Shown in pieces: positions 1 to 9,338 of a stretch of DNA of 64,000 nt (position 1 is its first letter; each line of letters opens with the position of its first letter). The notes below the pieces were generated by a model, which had not been told where the DNA came from, ran no database searches, and saw only the letters and a list, made by a program, of their open reading frames with translations. The stretch is from Dyella sedimenti (GTDB lineage: Bacteria; Pseudomonadota; Gammaproteobacteria; Xanthomonadales; Rhodanobacteraceae), in the NCBI RefSeq assembly GCF_022760995.1, contig NZ_JAKWJO010000002.1, positions 310,001 to 374,000 on the forward strand, in the 5' to 3' direction. The translations under genes and the position numbers were made by a program.

Positions 1-1470
1 GTCCGGGATCGGCATGTGGTGCATCTCGTAGTCGGCGGCGAAGTAGGGCGTGGCCAGGTCGTAGTAGCCGCCGTTGAGCGAGATGCGCAGGTTCGGGTTG
101 GTCTTCATCGCGGTGGCGAGGTCGGGCATCACGTTGGTCGAGGCCTGCAGGGCCTCGGTGGCGCCCGGCGCCTTGTGCGAGAAATCCCAGTGGTCGATGT
201 CGGCGAACAGGCGGTAGGTGCGGCCCTCGCCGAACTTCAGCTGGCGCCGCACGTAGTCGTTGAACGCGGCGACGTAGGCGGAGCTGATCGCCGAGGACTG
301 CGGGTCGTATTCGGAGGACTTGCTCAGCGGGTCGAGCGACGGGCCGGAGAAGCGGGTGTCCAGGCGACCGGTGGTGATGTCGCCATCGGCCTGCAACTCG
401 TGCTCGAACATGCCGCCGTCCACGCGCAGGTTGGCCTTGAGCAGGTAGGCCACCGGCAGGCCGGTGTACTGGTGCAGCTTCTGCGCCACGGCCTGCTTGC
501 GCGCCTCGTCCAGGCGCGAGCCGGCCATCAGGGCCGAGGCGTACTCGCCCGTCGCGTACTGCTCCACCTCGCGCAGGAACGGCTCCAGCGCGGCCGGCTG
601 TTGCGGCAGCTTGTGGTGGTAGTAGGCGGTGGCGGCATAGGTGGGCAGGCCCACCACGTAGGGCAGGTCGATGCCCGGATTGTTGGCCGGACCGTCGATG
701 CTGGTGTCGAAGTTGAGGATCTGCGAAAGCAGGATCACGCCGTTGAGGTCGACGCTGTCCTCGTTCTCCAGGATGTTGGCCACCACCGCCGAGCGCGTGG
801 TGCCGTAGCTTTCGCCGAACAGGTACTTGGGCGAGTTCCAGCGGTTGTACCTGGAGAGGAACTGGGTGATGAACTTGGCGAAGGCATGGCCGTCGCCGTC
901 CACGCCGTAGATGTCCTTCTTGCGCTCCTTCATCAGCTCGTCGCGCTTGCCCTTGTCGGCCTCGTCGGCGATCAGGCGGCTGAAGCCGGCACCGGGCGCA
1001 TCGATGAACACCAGGTCGGAAGCGTCGAGCAGGCTGTAGTCGTTGTTGACCAGGCCGTAGGGGGCGGCGGGCGTGTGCGCATCGTCGCTGGTGACCACGC
1101 GGCGCGGGCCGAACGCGCCCATGTGCAGCCATACCGTGGCCGAGCCGGGTCCGCCGTTGTAGATGAAGGTGATCGGGCGCTTGGCCGGATCGGCGCCTTT
1201 CTTGAAGTAGGCCGCATAGAACATGCTGACCTGCGGTTCGTTCTCCTTGTCGCCGTCGCCATGCAGCACCAGGGTGCCGGCCACCGCTTGGTAGTCGATG
1301 CCCTTGCCCTCGACCTTCACCGTGCCCGAGCTTTCCGAGGACTGTGGCTTGAGCAGGGCGGCATCGGGCTTGTCGTCGGGCTTGGCCTCCTTGTCGTTCT
1401 TGTCGGCGGCGTAGGCGCCGGTACCGAGGGTGAGTGCGGCCAGGGCGATGGCGAGAGATAGTTTGCGCAT
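1..1470 (-). CDS. Secreted S10 family serine carboxypeptidase (C-terminus cut by window edge)
   Basis: The first 490 residues are present and the gene runs off the left edge. The protein starts MRKLSLAIALAALTLGTGA, a signal peptide probably cleaved near residue 21, so it acts in the periplasm or outside. NGGPGS at about 105-110 is the S10 oxyanion-hole segment and FGESYG at 218-223 holds the nucleophile Ser221. GGYYDLATP near the end supplies the catalytic Asp, and the HHM at 484-486 probably holds the catalytic His, so probably only a short tail is missing. S10 enzymes remove C-terminal amino acids from peptides, often at acidic pH. The substrate is unknown. The next gene rightward, an EamA transporter, is read in the same direction 156 bp upstream. 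Confidence 0.9.
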   Translation of the reverse strand, partial: MRKLSLAIALAALTLGTGAYAADKNDKEAKPDDKPDAALLKPQSSESSGTVKVEGKGIDYQAVAGTLVLHGDGDKENEPQVSMFYAAYFKKGADPAKRPITFIYNGGPGSATVWLHMGAFGPRRVVTSDDAHTPAAPYGLVNNDYSLLDASDLVFIDAPGAGFSRLIADEADKGKRDELMKERKKDIYGVDGDGHAFAKFITQFLSRYNRWNSPKYLFGESYGTTRSAVVANILENEDSVDLNGVILLSQILNFDTSIDGPANNPGIDLPYVVGLPTYAATAYYHHKLPQQPAALEPFLREVEQYATGEYASALMAGSRLDEARKQAVAQKLHQYTGLPVAYLLKANLRVDGGMFEHELQADGDITTGRLDTRFSGPSLDPLSKSSEYDPQSSAISSAYVAAFNDYVRRQLKFGEGRTYRLFADIDHWDFSHKAPGATEALQASTNVMPDLATAMKTNPNLRISLNGGYYDLATPYFAADYEMHHMPIPD

Positions 1471-1626
1471 GGAACGATGTTCCTCGGATCGGGCGCGGGG
1501 GGCGCGAAGGGGGCAGCTTAGGCAGCTGGCGAGGTGGGTTTCATACGCCAGAAGTCATTGGAGGGGGCAAGTTGGCATGGTGTCGCCTTCCGGCCACACC
1601 GCCCCAGGTAGGAGCGCACCCCGGCG

Positions 1627-2484
1627 CTACCCCCACGCGATCAACCCGATCGCCACCAGCGCCAGGCCCAGACCCAACGTGTTGACCCAGCCCAGCCGCT
1701 CGCGGAACGCCACCGTGCCGACCACCGCGCCAAGCGCCACCACGCCCAGGTTCATGCTGGCGAAGACCAGGGAGGGATGGTCGGGCAGGGCCTGGTGGCC
1801 GCGCACGTAGAACACGATGTTGCCGAAGTTGGCCAGGCCCAGCAGCAGGCCCGCCACGGCGTCGCGCAGGGTGAAGAAGGTGCGGTCGTGCCAGCGCCGC
1901 CATAGCAGCAGGGCCACGGATACCACCAGGGCCAGCGCGAACATCGCCTGCAGCGAGGCGGCGAAGGGCGTGCCGGCCTGGGCCACGCGCTTGAACAGGA
2001 TGTCGATGGCGCCGAAGCCCGCGAACACCACCAGCGGCCACAGCCAGCCACGCGGGGCCTCGCCCGTGCCGCGCGAGTCCACCTTCCACACCATGCACGA
2101 CAGGGCGAGCAGGCCCAGCGCGATGCCCACGCCCTTGGCCAGGTCCAGCGTCTCCCCGAACCACGCGAAGGCGGCCAGCAGGGAGATCAGCAGCGACAGC
2201 CGCTGCGCCGCGTCGGTGCGCACGATGCCGGCGCTGCGCACCGACGCGGCCAGCGCGAGGAAGATCAGCGGCAGCAGCAGGCCGAGGCCGACGAAGCCCA
2301 GCCAGGGCGCCTGCGCGCTGCGCAGCGCCGCCAGCGACGGATGGAACACCAGGGCGGTGAGCACGCTGGTGGCTACGTAATTCCATGCGATGGCCTGGCC
2401 GACGTCGACCTCCAGCCGGCGCGCGAGTTTCAGCAGTACCGATACCAGCACGCTGCAGGCGACGCTGATCCACACGTAGATCAT
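1627..2484 (-). CDS. EamA/DMT superfamily transporter
   Basis: A 285-residue, almost wholly hydrophobic protein with the two-fold repeated layout of drug/metabolite transporters: two halves of about five membrane segments, the second starting near residue 145. Conserved features include the early segment ending in ARRLEVDVGQAIAWNY and the C-terminal hairpin with FRERLGWVNTLGLGL, where a Glu follows the penultimate helices as in EamA domains. Length is normal for the family. Substrates of EamA proteins range from amino acids to nucleosides and cannot be read from sequence. It is divergent from the DUF1272 gene, with 129 bp between them for two promoters. Confidence 0.85.
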   Translation of the reverse strand: MIYVWISVACSVLVSVLLKLARRLEVDVGQAIAWNYVATSVLTALVFHPSLAALRSAQAPWLGFVGLGLLLPLIFLALAASVRSAGIVRTDAAQRLSLLISLLAAFAWFGETLDLAKGVGIALGLLALSCMVWKVDSRGTGEAPRGWLWPLVVFAGFGAIDILFKRVAQAGTPFAASLQAMFALALVVSVALLLWRRWHDRTFFTLRDAVAGLLLGLANFGNIVFYVRGHQALPDHPSLVFASMNLGVVALGAVVGTVAFRERLGWVNTLGLGLALVAIGLIAWG

Positions 2485-2613
2485 GGAGAATCCTTGTCGG
2501 AGGGGCCGCCAGTGTGCCGGACCGCGCGAACCATCTGAACCATGGTACGGGCTGCGTTATAACCTGCCGTTCCACGGCCATTGAAGCCTTCCCACGCCAG
2601 CCCGGAAACCGCC

Positions 2614-2919
2614 ATGCTGGAACTGCGCCCTTCCTGCGAGCACGGCAACAAGCCGCTGCCGCCCGATTCGACCGAGGCGATGATCTGCTCGTTCGAATGC
2701 ACTTTCTGCCGCGACTGCGTCGCCCTGCTCCACGATGTCTGTCCCCATTGCGCCGGCGGCTTCGCGCCGCGGCCCATCCGTCCCGCGAGGGACTGGGGCC
2801 ATGGCAGCCTGCTCGCCCGCAACCCCGCCGGCGAACGCGTCGTCCACCAGCCGGTGGACCTGGCCGGCCACGCGGTCCTCGTGGCCCGGGTAGGCGGGGT
2901 GCCGCCGCGGTTGCGCTGA
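2614..2919 (+). CDS. DUF1272 family cysteine-rich protein
   Basis: A 101-residue protein starting MLELRPSCEHGNKPLPPDS, the typical DUF1272 opening. Cysteines form a zinc-ribbon-like set: CEHG near the start, then CSFECTFCRDC and CPHC at about 25-55. The family is small, widespread in proteobacteria and of unknown function; zinc binding is inferred from the cysteine pattern. The start at 2614 is preferred over an in-frame TTG 33 bases upstream because the family motif begins exactly there. The C-terminal 45 residues, rich in Arg, Pro and Val, extend past the ribbon. Confidence 0.8.
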   Translation: MLELRPSCEHGNKPLPPDSTEAMICSFECTFCRDCVALLHDVCPHCAGGFAPRPIRPARDWGHGSLLARNPAGERVVHQPVDLAGHAVLVARVGGVPPRLR

Positions 2920-3014
2920 ACCGCCGGCCCGGCGACGGTTCCTTGACGCCGCCCGTCCTAGAAAGTGGCATGCCGCGTGCTTGTCGACCTCAGGCATCCT
3001 CCTGACCCCGGTCC

Positions 3015-5189
3015 ATGCAAGAACGACAACAGCGACGTCGCGACCGATGGACCCGGCTGGGCGAGCTGGGCAGCCTGTTCGCGGCGGTATTCGCCAGCGT
3101 CGCCTGCTCCATGCTGCTGGTGCGGCACACCGGCAGCCCGATCTCCCTGTGGGTGCCCAACGGCCTGGTGGTCGGCGCCCTGCTGGTCGTGGGACGGCGC
3201 AAGTGGCCCCCCTACCTGCTGGCCGCGTTCGCCGCCTACCTGCTGGGCCGCATGGCATCGCATGGCGGCATGGTCAACGGCCAGGCCGCGGCCGATCTCG
3301 CCCTGGACCTGGCCAACGTCGTGGAGATCCTGATCGTCGCCACGGTGGTCCGGCACGCCTTTCCGCGGATCGCCGACGATACCCGCTTCCTGCTGCTCGG
3401 ACGCATCGCGCTCGGCGCCACCCTGGTAGCCTGCGCGGCGTCGGCCCTGCTGGCCGCCACGATCGAGTACGCCGACGCCGGCATCCCCTTCTGGGAAGCG
3501 GCCGACAGCTGGTTCCGCTCGCACCTGCTGGGCATGGTGATCGTCGCCTCGCTGACCCTGGTGACCCTGCGCCGACGCGGCCGCGTCCTCGGCGAGCGCG
3601 GCCACCGCCTGCGCATGCTGCGCGACGTGATGGTGCTCACCGCCATCACCGTGGGAGTGTTCGCGCAATCGCGCTATCCCCTGCTGTTCGCGATCTTCGC
3701 GCCGCTGCTCTACCTGGTGTTCCAGCACCGGTTTCCCGGCCTGGTCATCGGCATCACCATCGTGGCGCTGGTGACCTGCGTGGCCACCGCCATGGGCAGG
3801 GGCCCGCTGGACCTGATCTTCGACGCCAGCCCGGCCGAGCACACGCTGCTGGCGCAGATCTTCCTGGGCATGCTGTGCCTGGTGGCGGTGCCGGTGACGC
3901 TGGCCCTGGCCGACCGGCGGCGGCTCTCCCGCCGGGTCAGCGAGAGCGAAAGCCGCTATCGCCTGCTGGCCGAGTACGCCAGCGACCTGGTCATGCGCAT
4001 CGCCCGTGACGGCACGCGTCGCTACGTGTCGCCCTCGGTCAGGGACCTGCTCGGCTGGGAGGTCGAGGAGTACATGCGGCCTCACCCGGAACCGATCCAT
4101 CCGGACGACCGCGCGCGCGTGGCCGAGGCCGTGGCGCGGCTGTGGGATACCGGCAAGCCGGCGCTCATCCAGTACCGGCTGCGACGACGCCAGGGCGAGT
4201 ACATGTGGATCGAGGCGCTGGCCCGGCTGGCGCCCAGCCCGGACCGGGAAGACGAGATGGAGCTGATCTATACCGGACGCGACATCACCGAGAGCATGCA
4301 CGCCGAGCAGGCGCTGGCCGAGAGCGAGCAGCGGCTGCGCACGATCACCGACAATGTGCCGGCGATCATCGCGCACATCGACGCCGAAGAGCGCTACACC
4401 TTCGTCAACGGCTACGTGCGCGAGGTGACCGGCCTGGACCAGGCGGCCATGCTGGGCCGTACCGTGCGCGAAGTGCGGGGCCCGGAGCTCTACCCGCTGC
4501 TCAAGCCCCATCTCGACCGGGCACTCGCCGGCGAGCCGTCCACCTTCGAATACGGGGCCGAGTACGGCGGACGCCAGCTCTATTTCCAGACCACCTACCT
4601 GCCCGACACCACCACCCACGGCGAACCCAACGGCATCTACGCGCTGACCACCGACATCACGCGGATCAAGCTGGCCGAACAGCAACTGGCCCGCCTGGCC
4701 CACCATGACGAACTCACCGGCATCGCCAACCGGCGGCGCTTCAGCGAGGACATCGAGCGGGCGATGCGGGACGCCGCCCAGAAGACCCTGCTGGTGATGC
4801 TGATCGACGTGGACCGCTTCAAGGCCATCAACGACACCTACGGCCATGCCGCGGGCGATGCCGTGCTGTGCGAGATCGCGCAGCGCCTGAAGGCCGCGGT
4901 GCGCCGCACCGACGTGCTGGCGCGCCTGGGCGGCGACGAGTTCGTGGCGCTGTGCGAGGACGTGGCCTCGCCCGCGGTGGCCGAGGCGCTGGCGCAGAAG
5001 GTCACGGCCGTGATGCACGCGCCGGTCAGCTACGGCGATCTCCAGCTGCGCGTGACCGTGAGCGTGGGCGCCGCGCTGTGCCACGGCGTCGATGCGGTGT
5101 CCACGCTGATGTTCCGGGCCGACGAGGCGCTCTACCGCGCCAAGGAGCGCGGCCGTGCCTGCTACGAACTGACCTGCAGCGGCTTGTAG
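3015..5189 (+). CDS. MASE1-PAS-PAS-GGDEF diguanylate cyclase
   Basis: A 724-residue inner-membrane sensor. Residues about 10-295 are a MASE1-like integral membrane sensor (SPISLWVPNGLVVGALLV is characteristic). Two PAS domains follow at about 310-430 and 435-555; the first ends in YTGRDITE. The GGDEF domain spans about 560-720, with the intact signature GGDEF at 639-643 and an inhibitory I-site RRTD at 630-633, exactly five residues upstream. It should make cyclic di-GMP from two GTP and be feedback-inhibited by product. No EAL domain is present. The ligand of MASE1 or of the PAS domains is unknown. It stands alone; the next gene is convergent. Confidence 0.93.
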   Translation: MQERQQRRRDRWTRLGELGSLFAAVFASVACSMLLVRHTGSPISLWVPNGLVVGALLVVGRRKWPPYLLAAFAAYLLGRMASHGGMVNGQAAADLALDLANVVEILIVATVVRHAFPRIADDTRFLLLGRIALGATLVACAASALLAATIEYADAGIPFWEAADSWFRSHLLGMVIVASLTLVTLRRRGRVLGERGHRLRMLRDVMVLTAITVGVFAQSRYPLLFAIFAPLLYLVFQHRFPGLVIGITIVALVTCVATAMGRGPLDLIFDASPAEHTLLAQIFLGMLCLVAVPVTLALADRRRLSRRVSESESRYRLLAEYASDLVMRIARDGTRRYVSPSVRDLLGWEVEEYMRPHPEPIHPDDRARVAEAVARLWDTGKPALIQYRLRRRQGEYMWIEALARLAPSPDREDEMELIYTGRDITESMHAEQALAESEQRLRTITDNVPAIIAHIDAEERYTFVNGYVREVTGLDQAAMLGRTVREVRGPELYPLLKPHLDRALAGEPSTFEYGAEYGGRQLYFQTTYLPDTTTHGEPNGIYALTTDITRIKLAEQQLARLAHHDELTGIANRRRFSEDIERAMRDAAQKTLLVMLIDVDRFKAINDTYGHAAGDAVLCEIAQRLKAAVRRTDVLARLGGDEFVALCEDVASPAVAEALAQKVTAVMHAPVSYGDLQLRVTVSVGAALCHGVDAVSTLMFRADEALYRAKERGRACYELTCSGL

Positions 5190-5220
5190 AGCAGGCGATC
5201 GAAGGCCGTCTTGAACGCGC

Positions 5221-6495
5221 CTATGGATTCGTCCGGCGCCATGGCCTTGCCGCGTCCTCGTGCGGCGGCTCCCAGCCGAACACGCTGCGCCCGCCGTAGT
5301 CGTGCGAGCGCTGGTGTTCCTCGGCGATCAGCGCGGGCACCGACGGGCCGGCGGCGCTGCGCTCCAGGCGGCGCGACTGCTCGTCCAGCCGCCGCAGCGC
5401 GGCCAGGCGCTCGTCGTTGCCTAGGCTGGCCTGGGTCACGGCGGTCTTGAGTACGGCGATGGTGTGGTCGTAGACCCGCGTGGGCACCGGGAAGGGATGC
5501 CGGTCCTTGCCGCCGTGCGCCATCGAGAAACGCGCCGGGTCGGTGAACCGGCAGGGCGCGCCATGCAGCACCTCGGCCACCATGGCCAGCGCCCGTACGG
5601 TGCGCGCGCCCACGCCGGGCACCTGCAGCAGCTCGGCGAAGTCGCGCGGGCCGTTTTCCGCCGCGGCCGCCAGGTTGCCGCGCAGGCGGCGGCCCACCAC
5701 GTCGCCGGCGCGCACGTCGTGGTGGCCGGGCAGGACCAGGTGCGGCAGCAGCCCCAGTTGCAGCGGCGCCTCGTCAGGCATGGCGCCGCCCTCCAGCCGG
5801 GCCAGCTCGCGCACGATGCGGTCCGGCCCCAGGGTATGCAGCAGTTCCAACTGCGCCACGCGCGAGGGCTGGGCGCGGCGGTCGGCGAGATTGACGATGC
5901 GGCCCTGGCCGGGCCCGTCCACCGCCGCGTGCGGGTCGTCCAGGAAACTTTCCAGTCCTTCCGACAGCCAGTGGTAGCGGCGCGCCTGCCGGCGCTCGCC
6001 GTGCATGCCCTGCTGGATCACCACCCAGCGTCCGTCGTCGCTGACGATGAAGCCGTGCAGGTAGAGCTCGAAACCGTCCTGCACGGCGGCGCTGTCTACC
6101 TTCGCCACCAGCCGGCTGGCCTGCGCCAGCCGGGCCCCGTCCAGGCCCACGCGCTCGCCGATGGCCAGCAGTTCCGCCGGGGTGGCGCGCGAGTGCCTGC
6201 CGCGGCCGCCGCACACATGCAGGCCCAGTTCGCCGGCCCTCGGCGCCAACCCGCGCTTGAGCGCGCCGATCACGCTGGTGGTGATGCCGGAGGAATGCCA
6301 GTCCATGCCCATCACCGCGCCGAAGCACTGGAACCAGAACGGATGGGCCAGCCGGCGCAGCAGCTCGTCGCGGCCGTACTCGCGCACGATCACCTCGGCC
6401 ATCAGCGTGCCCAGCCGCGTCATGCGGTCGGCCAGCCAGCGCGGCACGCGGCCGCCGTGCAGGGGCAGGTCGGCGCTTCCGGATCGTCGGCTCAT
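5221..6495 (-). CDS. DUF763 domain protein
   Basis: A 424-residue protein matching the DUF763 family along its length: MSRRSGSADLPLHGGRVPRW at the start, then GAVMGMDWHSSGITTSVIGA, and LHVCGGRGRHSRATP at about 110-125. The central part includes YLHGFIVSDDGRWVVIQQGM, and the C-terminal third includes a helix-hairpin-helix-like ELLQVPGVGARTVRALA, which suggests contact with nucleic acid (inference). Family function is unknown. The in-frame region upstream of 6495 has no family similarity, so I start at this ATG. It is convergent with the cyclase and divergent from the dehydrogenase, with 195 bp between. Confidence 0.8.
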   Translation of the reverse strand: MSRRSGSADLPLHGGRVPRWLADRMTRLGTLMAEVIVREYGRDELLRRLAHPFWFQCFGAVMGMDWHSSGITTSVIGALKRGLAPRAGELGLHVCGGRGRHSRATPAELLAIGERVGLDGARLAQASRLVAKVDSAAVQDGFELYLHGFIVSDDGRWVVIQQGMHGERRQARRYHWLSEGLESFLDDPHAAVDGPGQGRIVNLADRRAQPSRVAQLELLHTLGPDRIVRELARLEGGAMPDEAPLQLGLLPHLVLPGHHDVRAGDVVGRRLRGNLAAAAENGPRDFAELLQVPGVGARTVRALAMVAEVLHGAPCRFTDPARFSMAHGGKDRHPFPVPTRVYDHTIAVLKTAVTQASLGNDERLAALRRLDEQSRRLERSAAGPSVPALIAEEHQRSHDYGGRSVFGWEPPHEDAARPWRRTNP

Positions 6496-6690
6496 GCGGA
6501 GGAAACTCCAGGATTCGGGCCACGGCTCGCGCGGCAGGCAGGGCAGCAGTATCGCAGGACGGCGTCTCGTCCCACGCGACGACAACGGCTGAGTCCGCAC
6601 CGTTCACCATCCTGCGATGCCGGCTTGCCGTGGGAGGTACGGCAGCGCCACTAGGGTGTGCCTCCCATCCATCCGCCGCGAGGAACAGCC

Positions 6691-7827
6691 ATGAAAGCCG
6701 TCGTCTACCAAGGTCCACGCGACGTGCGCGTCATCGACGTACCCGATGCGCGCATCGAGAAGTCCACCGACGTCCTGGTGCGCATCACCACCACCAACAT
6801 CTGCGGCTCGGACCTGCACATGTACGACGGCCGCACCGAGGTGGAAGCGGGACAGGTGCTCGGCCACGAGAACCTGGGCGAGGTGATCGAGGTGGGCGAG
6901 GCGGTGGACCGCGTGAAGGTCGGCGACCTGGTATGCCTGCCGTTCAATGTCTCCTGCGGCTTCTGCGAGAACTGCGAGCGCGGCCTGACCGGCTTCTGCC
7001 TCACCGTGAATCCGGGCAAGGCCGGCGGTGCCTACGGCTACGCCGGCATGGGCCCGTACCGCGGCGGCCAGGCCGAGCTGCTGCGCGTGCCCTACGGCGA
7101 CTTCAACTGCCTGGTGCTGCCCGAGGGCGCCCGCGAACAGCAGAACGACTACGTGATGCTGTCGGACATCTTCCCCACCGGCTACCACGCCACCGAACTG
7201 GCCGGCGTGCAGCCGGGCGAGTCGGTGGTGATCTACGGCGCCGGCCCGGTCGGCCTGCTGGCGGCACACTCGGCCTTCCTCCGCGGCGCCAGCCGCGTGT
7301 TCGTGGTGGATACGCACAAGGATCGCCTGGCCATCGCGGAGAAGCTCGGCGCCATCGCCATCGACGACACCGGGCAGGACGGCGCCGACCAGGTGGTGGA
7401 GCAGACCGGCGGCGGCGCCGACCGCGGCTGCGAGTGCGTGGGCTACCAGTGCTTCCACGGCGAGGGCCACGAGGTGCCCAACCTCACCATGAACAACCTG
7501 GTGACGGCAGTGCGGGCCACTGGCAGCATCGGCGTGGTCGGCGTGTTCATGCCCAAGGACCCGGGTGGCGCGGACGCGCTGGCCAGGAAAGGCCAGATCG
7601 CCTTCGACATCGGCCAGTTCTTCACCAAGGGCCAGCGCATGGGCACCGGCCAGTGCAACGTGAAGGCCTACAACCGCCACCTGTGCCGGCTGATCGAGGC
7701 GGGCAAGGCCAGGCCCTCGGTCATCGTCTCGCACGAACTGCCGCTGGCGCAGGCGGCGGAAGGCTACCGCCACTTCGACGCGCGCGAGGAGGGCTGGACC
7801 AAGGTGGTGCTCAAGCCGGGCGGCTGA
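6691..7827 (+). CDS. Zinc-dependent alcohol dehydrogenase, glutathione-independent formaldehyde dehydrogenase type
   Basis: A 378-residue medium-chain dehydrogenase. The catalytic zinc site is visible as C38 in NICGSDLHMYDG and GHE at 58-60; the structural zinc cysteines are C89, C92, C95 and C103. The NAD-binding fold has GAGPVGLLA at about 181-189. The insertion with GYQCFHGEGHE and the TKGQRMGTGQCNVK segment are typical of the FdhA/P. putida formaldehyde dehydrogenase subgroup, which dismutates or oxidises formaldehyde without glutathione. The substrate could also be another alcohol or aldehyde. The stop lies 2 bp from the stop of the convergent transporter gene. Confidence 0.85.
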   Translation: MKAVVYQGPRDVRVIDVPDARIEKSTDVLVRITTTNICGSDLHMYDGRTEVEAGQVLGHENLGEVIEVGEAVDRVKVGDLVCLPFNVSCGFCENCERGLTGFCLTVNPGKAGGAYGYAGMGPYRGGQAELLRVPYGDFNCLVLPEGAREQQNDYVMLSDIFPTGYHATELAGVQPGESVVIYGAGPVGLLAAHSAFLRGASRVFVVDTHKDRLAIAEKLGAIAIDDTGQDGADQVVEQTGGGADRGCECVGYQCFHGEGHEVPNLTMNNLVTAVRATGSIGVVGVFMPKDPGGADALARKGQIAFDIGQFFTKGQRMGTGQCNVKAYNRHLCRLIEAGKARPSVIVSHELPLAQAAEGYRHFDAREEGWTKVVLKPGG

Positions 7828-7829
7828 CG

Positions 7830-9158
7830 CTATTCGCGCAGGGCCAACGCCCGGTTCACCCGCAGCGCCAGCAGCGTGCAGACCACACCGGAGAGCAGGT
7901 AGGCGCTGACCGCCACCAGCCCGAACCGCGCCGACAGGCCCAGCGCCACCAGCGGCGCGAAGGCCGCGCCGATCAGCCAGGCGAAGTCGGTGGTCAGCGC
8001 GGCACCGGCGTAGCGCAGGCGGATCTCGAAGTTGGAAGTCACGCTGCCGGCGGCCTGGCCGTAGGACAGCCCCAGCCCGCCGAAGCCCAGGATGATGAAG
8101 GCGTCCTGCCCCAGCCTGCCGCCACCCAGCAGCCACGGCGTGATCAGCGCGAAGATGGCGATCAGCGCCGCCATGGTGCCCAGCGTGGTGCGCCGGCCGA
8201 AGCGGTCGGCCAGCAGGCCCGACACGATCATGCCGAGGATGCAGGCGACCGCGCCGATCAGCTCCGCCACCAGCACGGATTCCACCGGCTGGGTGGCGCC
8301 GAGCACGATCCACGACAGCGGGAAGATCGTCACCAGGTGGAACAGCGCGTAGCTGGCCAGGGCCGCGAAGGCGCCGATGAAGATGTTGTAGCCCTGCGTG
8401 CGCAGCAGTTCGACGATGCCTATGGGCTCCAGCTCGCGCTCCTCCATGGCCACCGTGTATTCCTCGGTCACCACCAGGCGCAGGCGCGCGAACAGCGCCA
8501 CCACGTTGATGGCGAAGGCGACGAAGAACGGATAGCGCCAGCCCCAGTCGATGAAGTCGTCCTCGGTCAGGCTGGCATGCAGGAACAGGAACAGCGCGCC
8601 GGCCACCATGAAGCCGATCGGGGCGCTCAGCTGGCCCAGCATGGCGTACCAGCCGCGCCGCTGCGGCGGCGTGTTGAGCGCCAGCAGCGAGGGCAGGCCG
8701 TCCCACGAGCCGCCCAGCGCGATGCCCTGCAGGATGCGGAACAGCACCAGCAGGGTGATCGCCCAGTCGCCGATCAGCCGGTAGCTCGGCAGGAAGGCCA
8801 TGCCCGCGGTGGCGCTGCCGAGCAGGAACAGCGCGATGGTGAGCTTGGTGCCGCGGCTCCAGCGCCGCTGGAAATGCATGAACAGGGCGGTGCCCAGCGG
8901 CCGCGCGATGAAAGCCAGTGAAAAGATCGTGAAGGCGTACAGCATGCCGTCCAGCCGGTTGGCGAAGGGGAACAGCACGGCGGGAAACACCAGCACGCAG
9001 GAAATGCCGAACACGAAGAAGTCGAAATGCTCGGAGGTGCGGCCGATGATGACGCCCACGGCGATCTCGCCCGGCGCCACCTTCGCATGGGCGTGCAGCC
9101 GCCCGATGTCCTCTACCGTGTTGCCTGCCGCGCCGTGCTCGGGGAACGTGCTTGACAT
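7830..9158 (-). CDS. MFS transporter, metabolite:H+ symporter (MHS) type
   Basis: A 442-residue protein with about 12 hydrophobic segments. MFS signatures are seen: the cytoplasmic loop after TM2 and RFGRRTTLG in the central loop (around residue 290). EHFDFFVFG near residue 40 is the MHS-family TM1 motif (compare proline/betaine or citrate symporters), and RILQGIALGGSWDG follows TM4. It probably imports an organic acid or osmolyte with protons; the substrate is not deducible. The start at 9158 is chosen because residues upstream are charged and unlike the family. It is divergent from cyoA. Confidence 0.85.
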   Translation of the reverse strand: MSSTFPEHGAAGNTVEDIGRLHAHAKVAPGEIAVGVIIGRTSEHFDFFVFGISCVLVFPAVLFPFANRLDGMLYAFTIFSLAFIARPLGTALFMHFQRRWSRGTKLTIALFLLGSATAGMAFLPSYRLIGDWAITLLVLFRILQGIALGGSWDGLPSLLALNTPPQRRGWYAMLGQLSAPIGFMVAGALFLFLHASLTEDDFIDWGWRYPFFVAFAINVVALFARLRLVVTEEYTVAMEERELEPIGIVELLRTQGYNIFIGAFAALASYALFHLVTIFPLSWIVLGATQPVESVLVAELIGAVACILGMIVSGLLADRFGRRTTLGTMAALIAIFALITPWLLGGGRLGQDAFIILGFGGLGLSYGQAAGSVTSNFEIRLRYAGAALTTDFAWLIGAAFAPLVALGLSARFGLVAVSAYLLSGVVCTLLALRVNRALALRE

Positions 9159-9338
9159 AGTCGTTACTCGGAAAGAGGGAGGATGGCCTGGCCGTCGTCC
9201 GGCGGCACCGCCACGCCTCACGCGTTAGGGGAATGGGTTTGTCGGGATGCGCCAGGGTCACTGGCATCCGGGATTCCTGTTTCGCGCCGAACGGCGTACC
9301 GTTTTCCCACATCCAGCATATCGGTTGCGCTATCGGTC

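Noticed and set aside
16..1461. Plus-strand frame of 481 codons at the left edge
   Set aside because: Antisense to the S10 peptidase, whose frame carries signal peptide, GESYG and NGGPGS motifs.
1609..1620. REP arm (GTAGGAGCGCAC) beyond the EamA gene end
   Set aside because: Only a 12-base single arm without partner; listed nowhere as a feature because it may be chance or a remnant.
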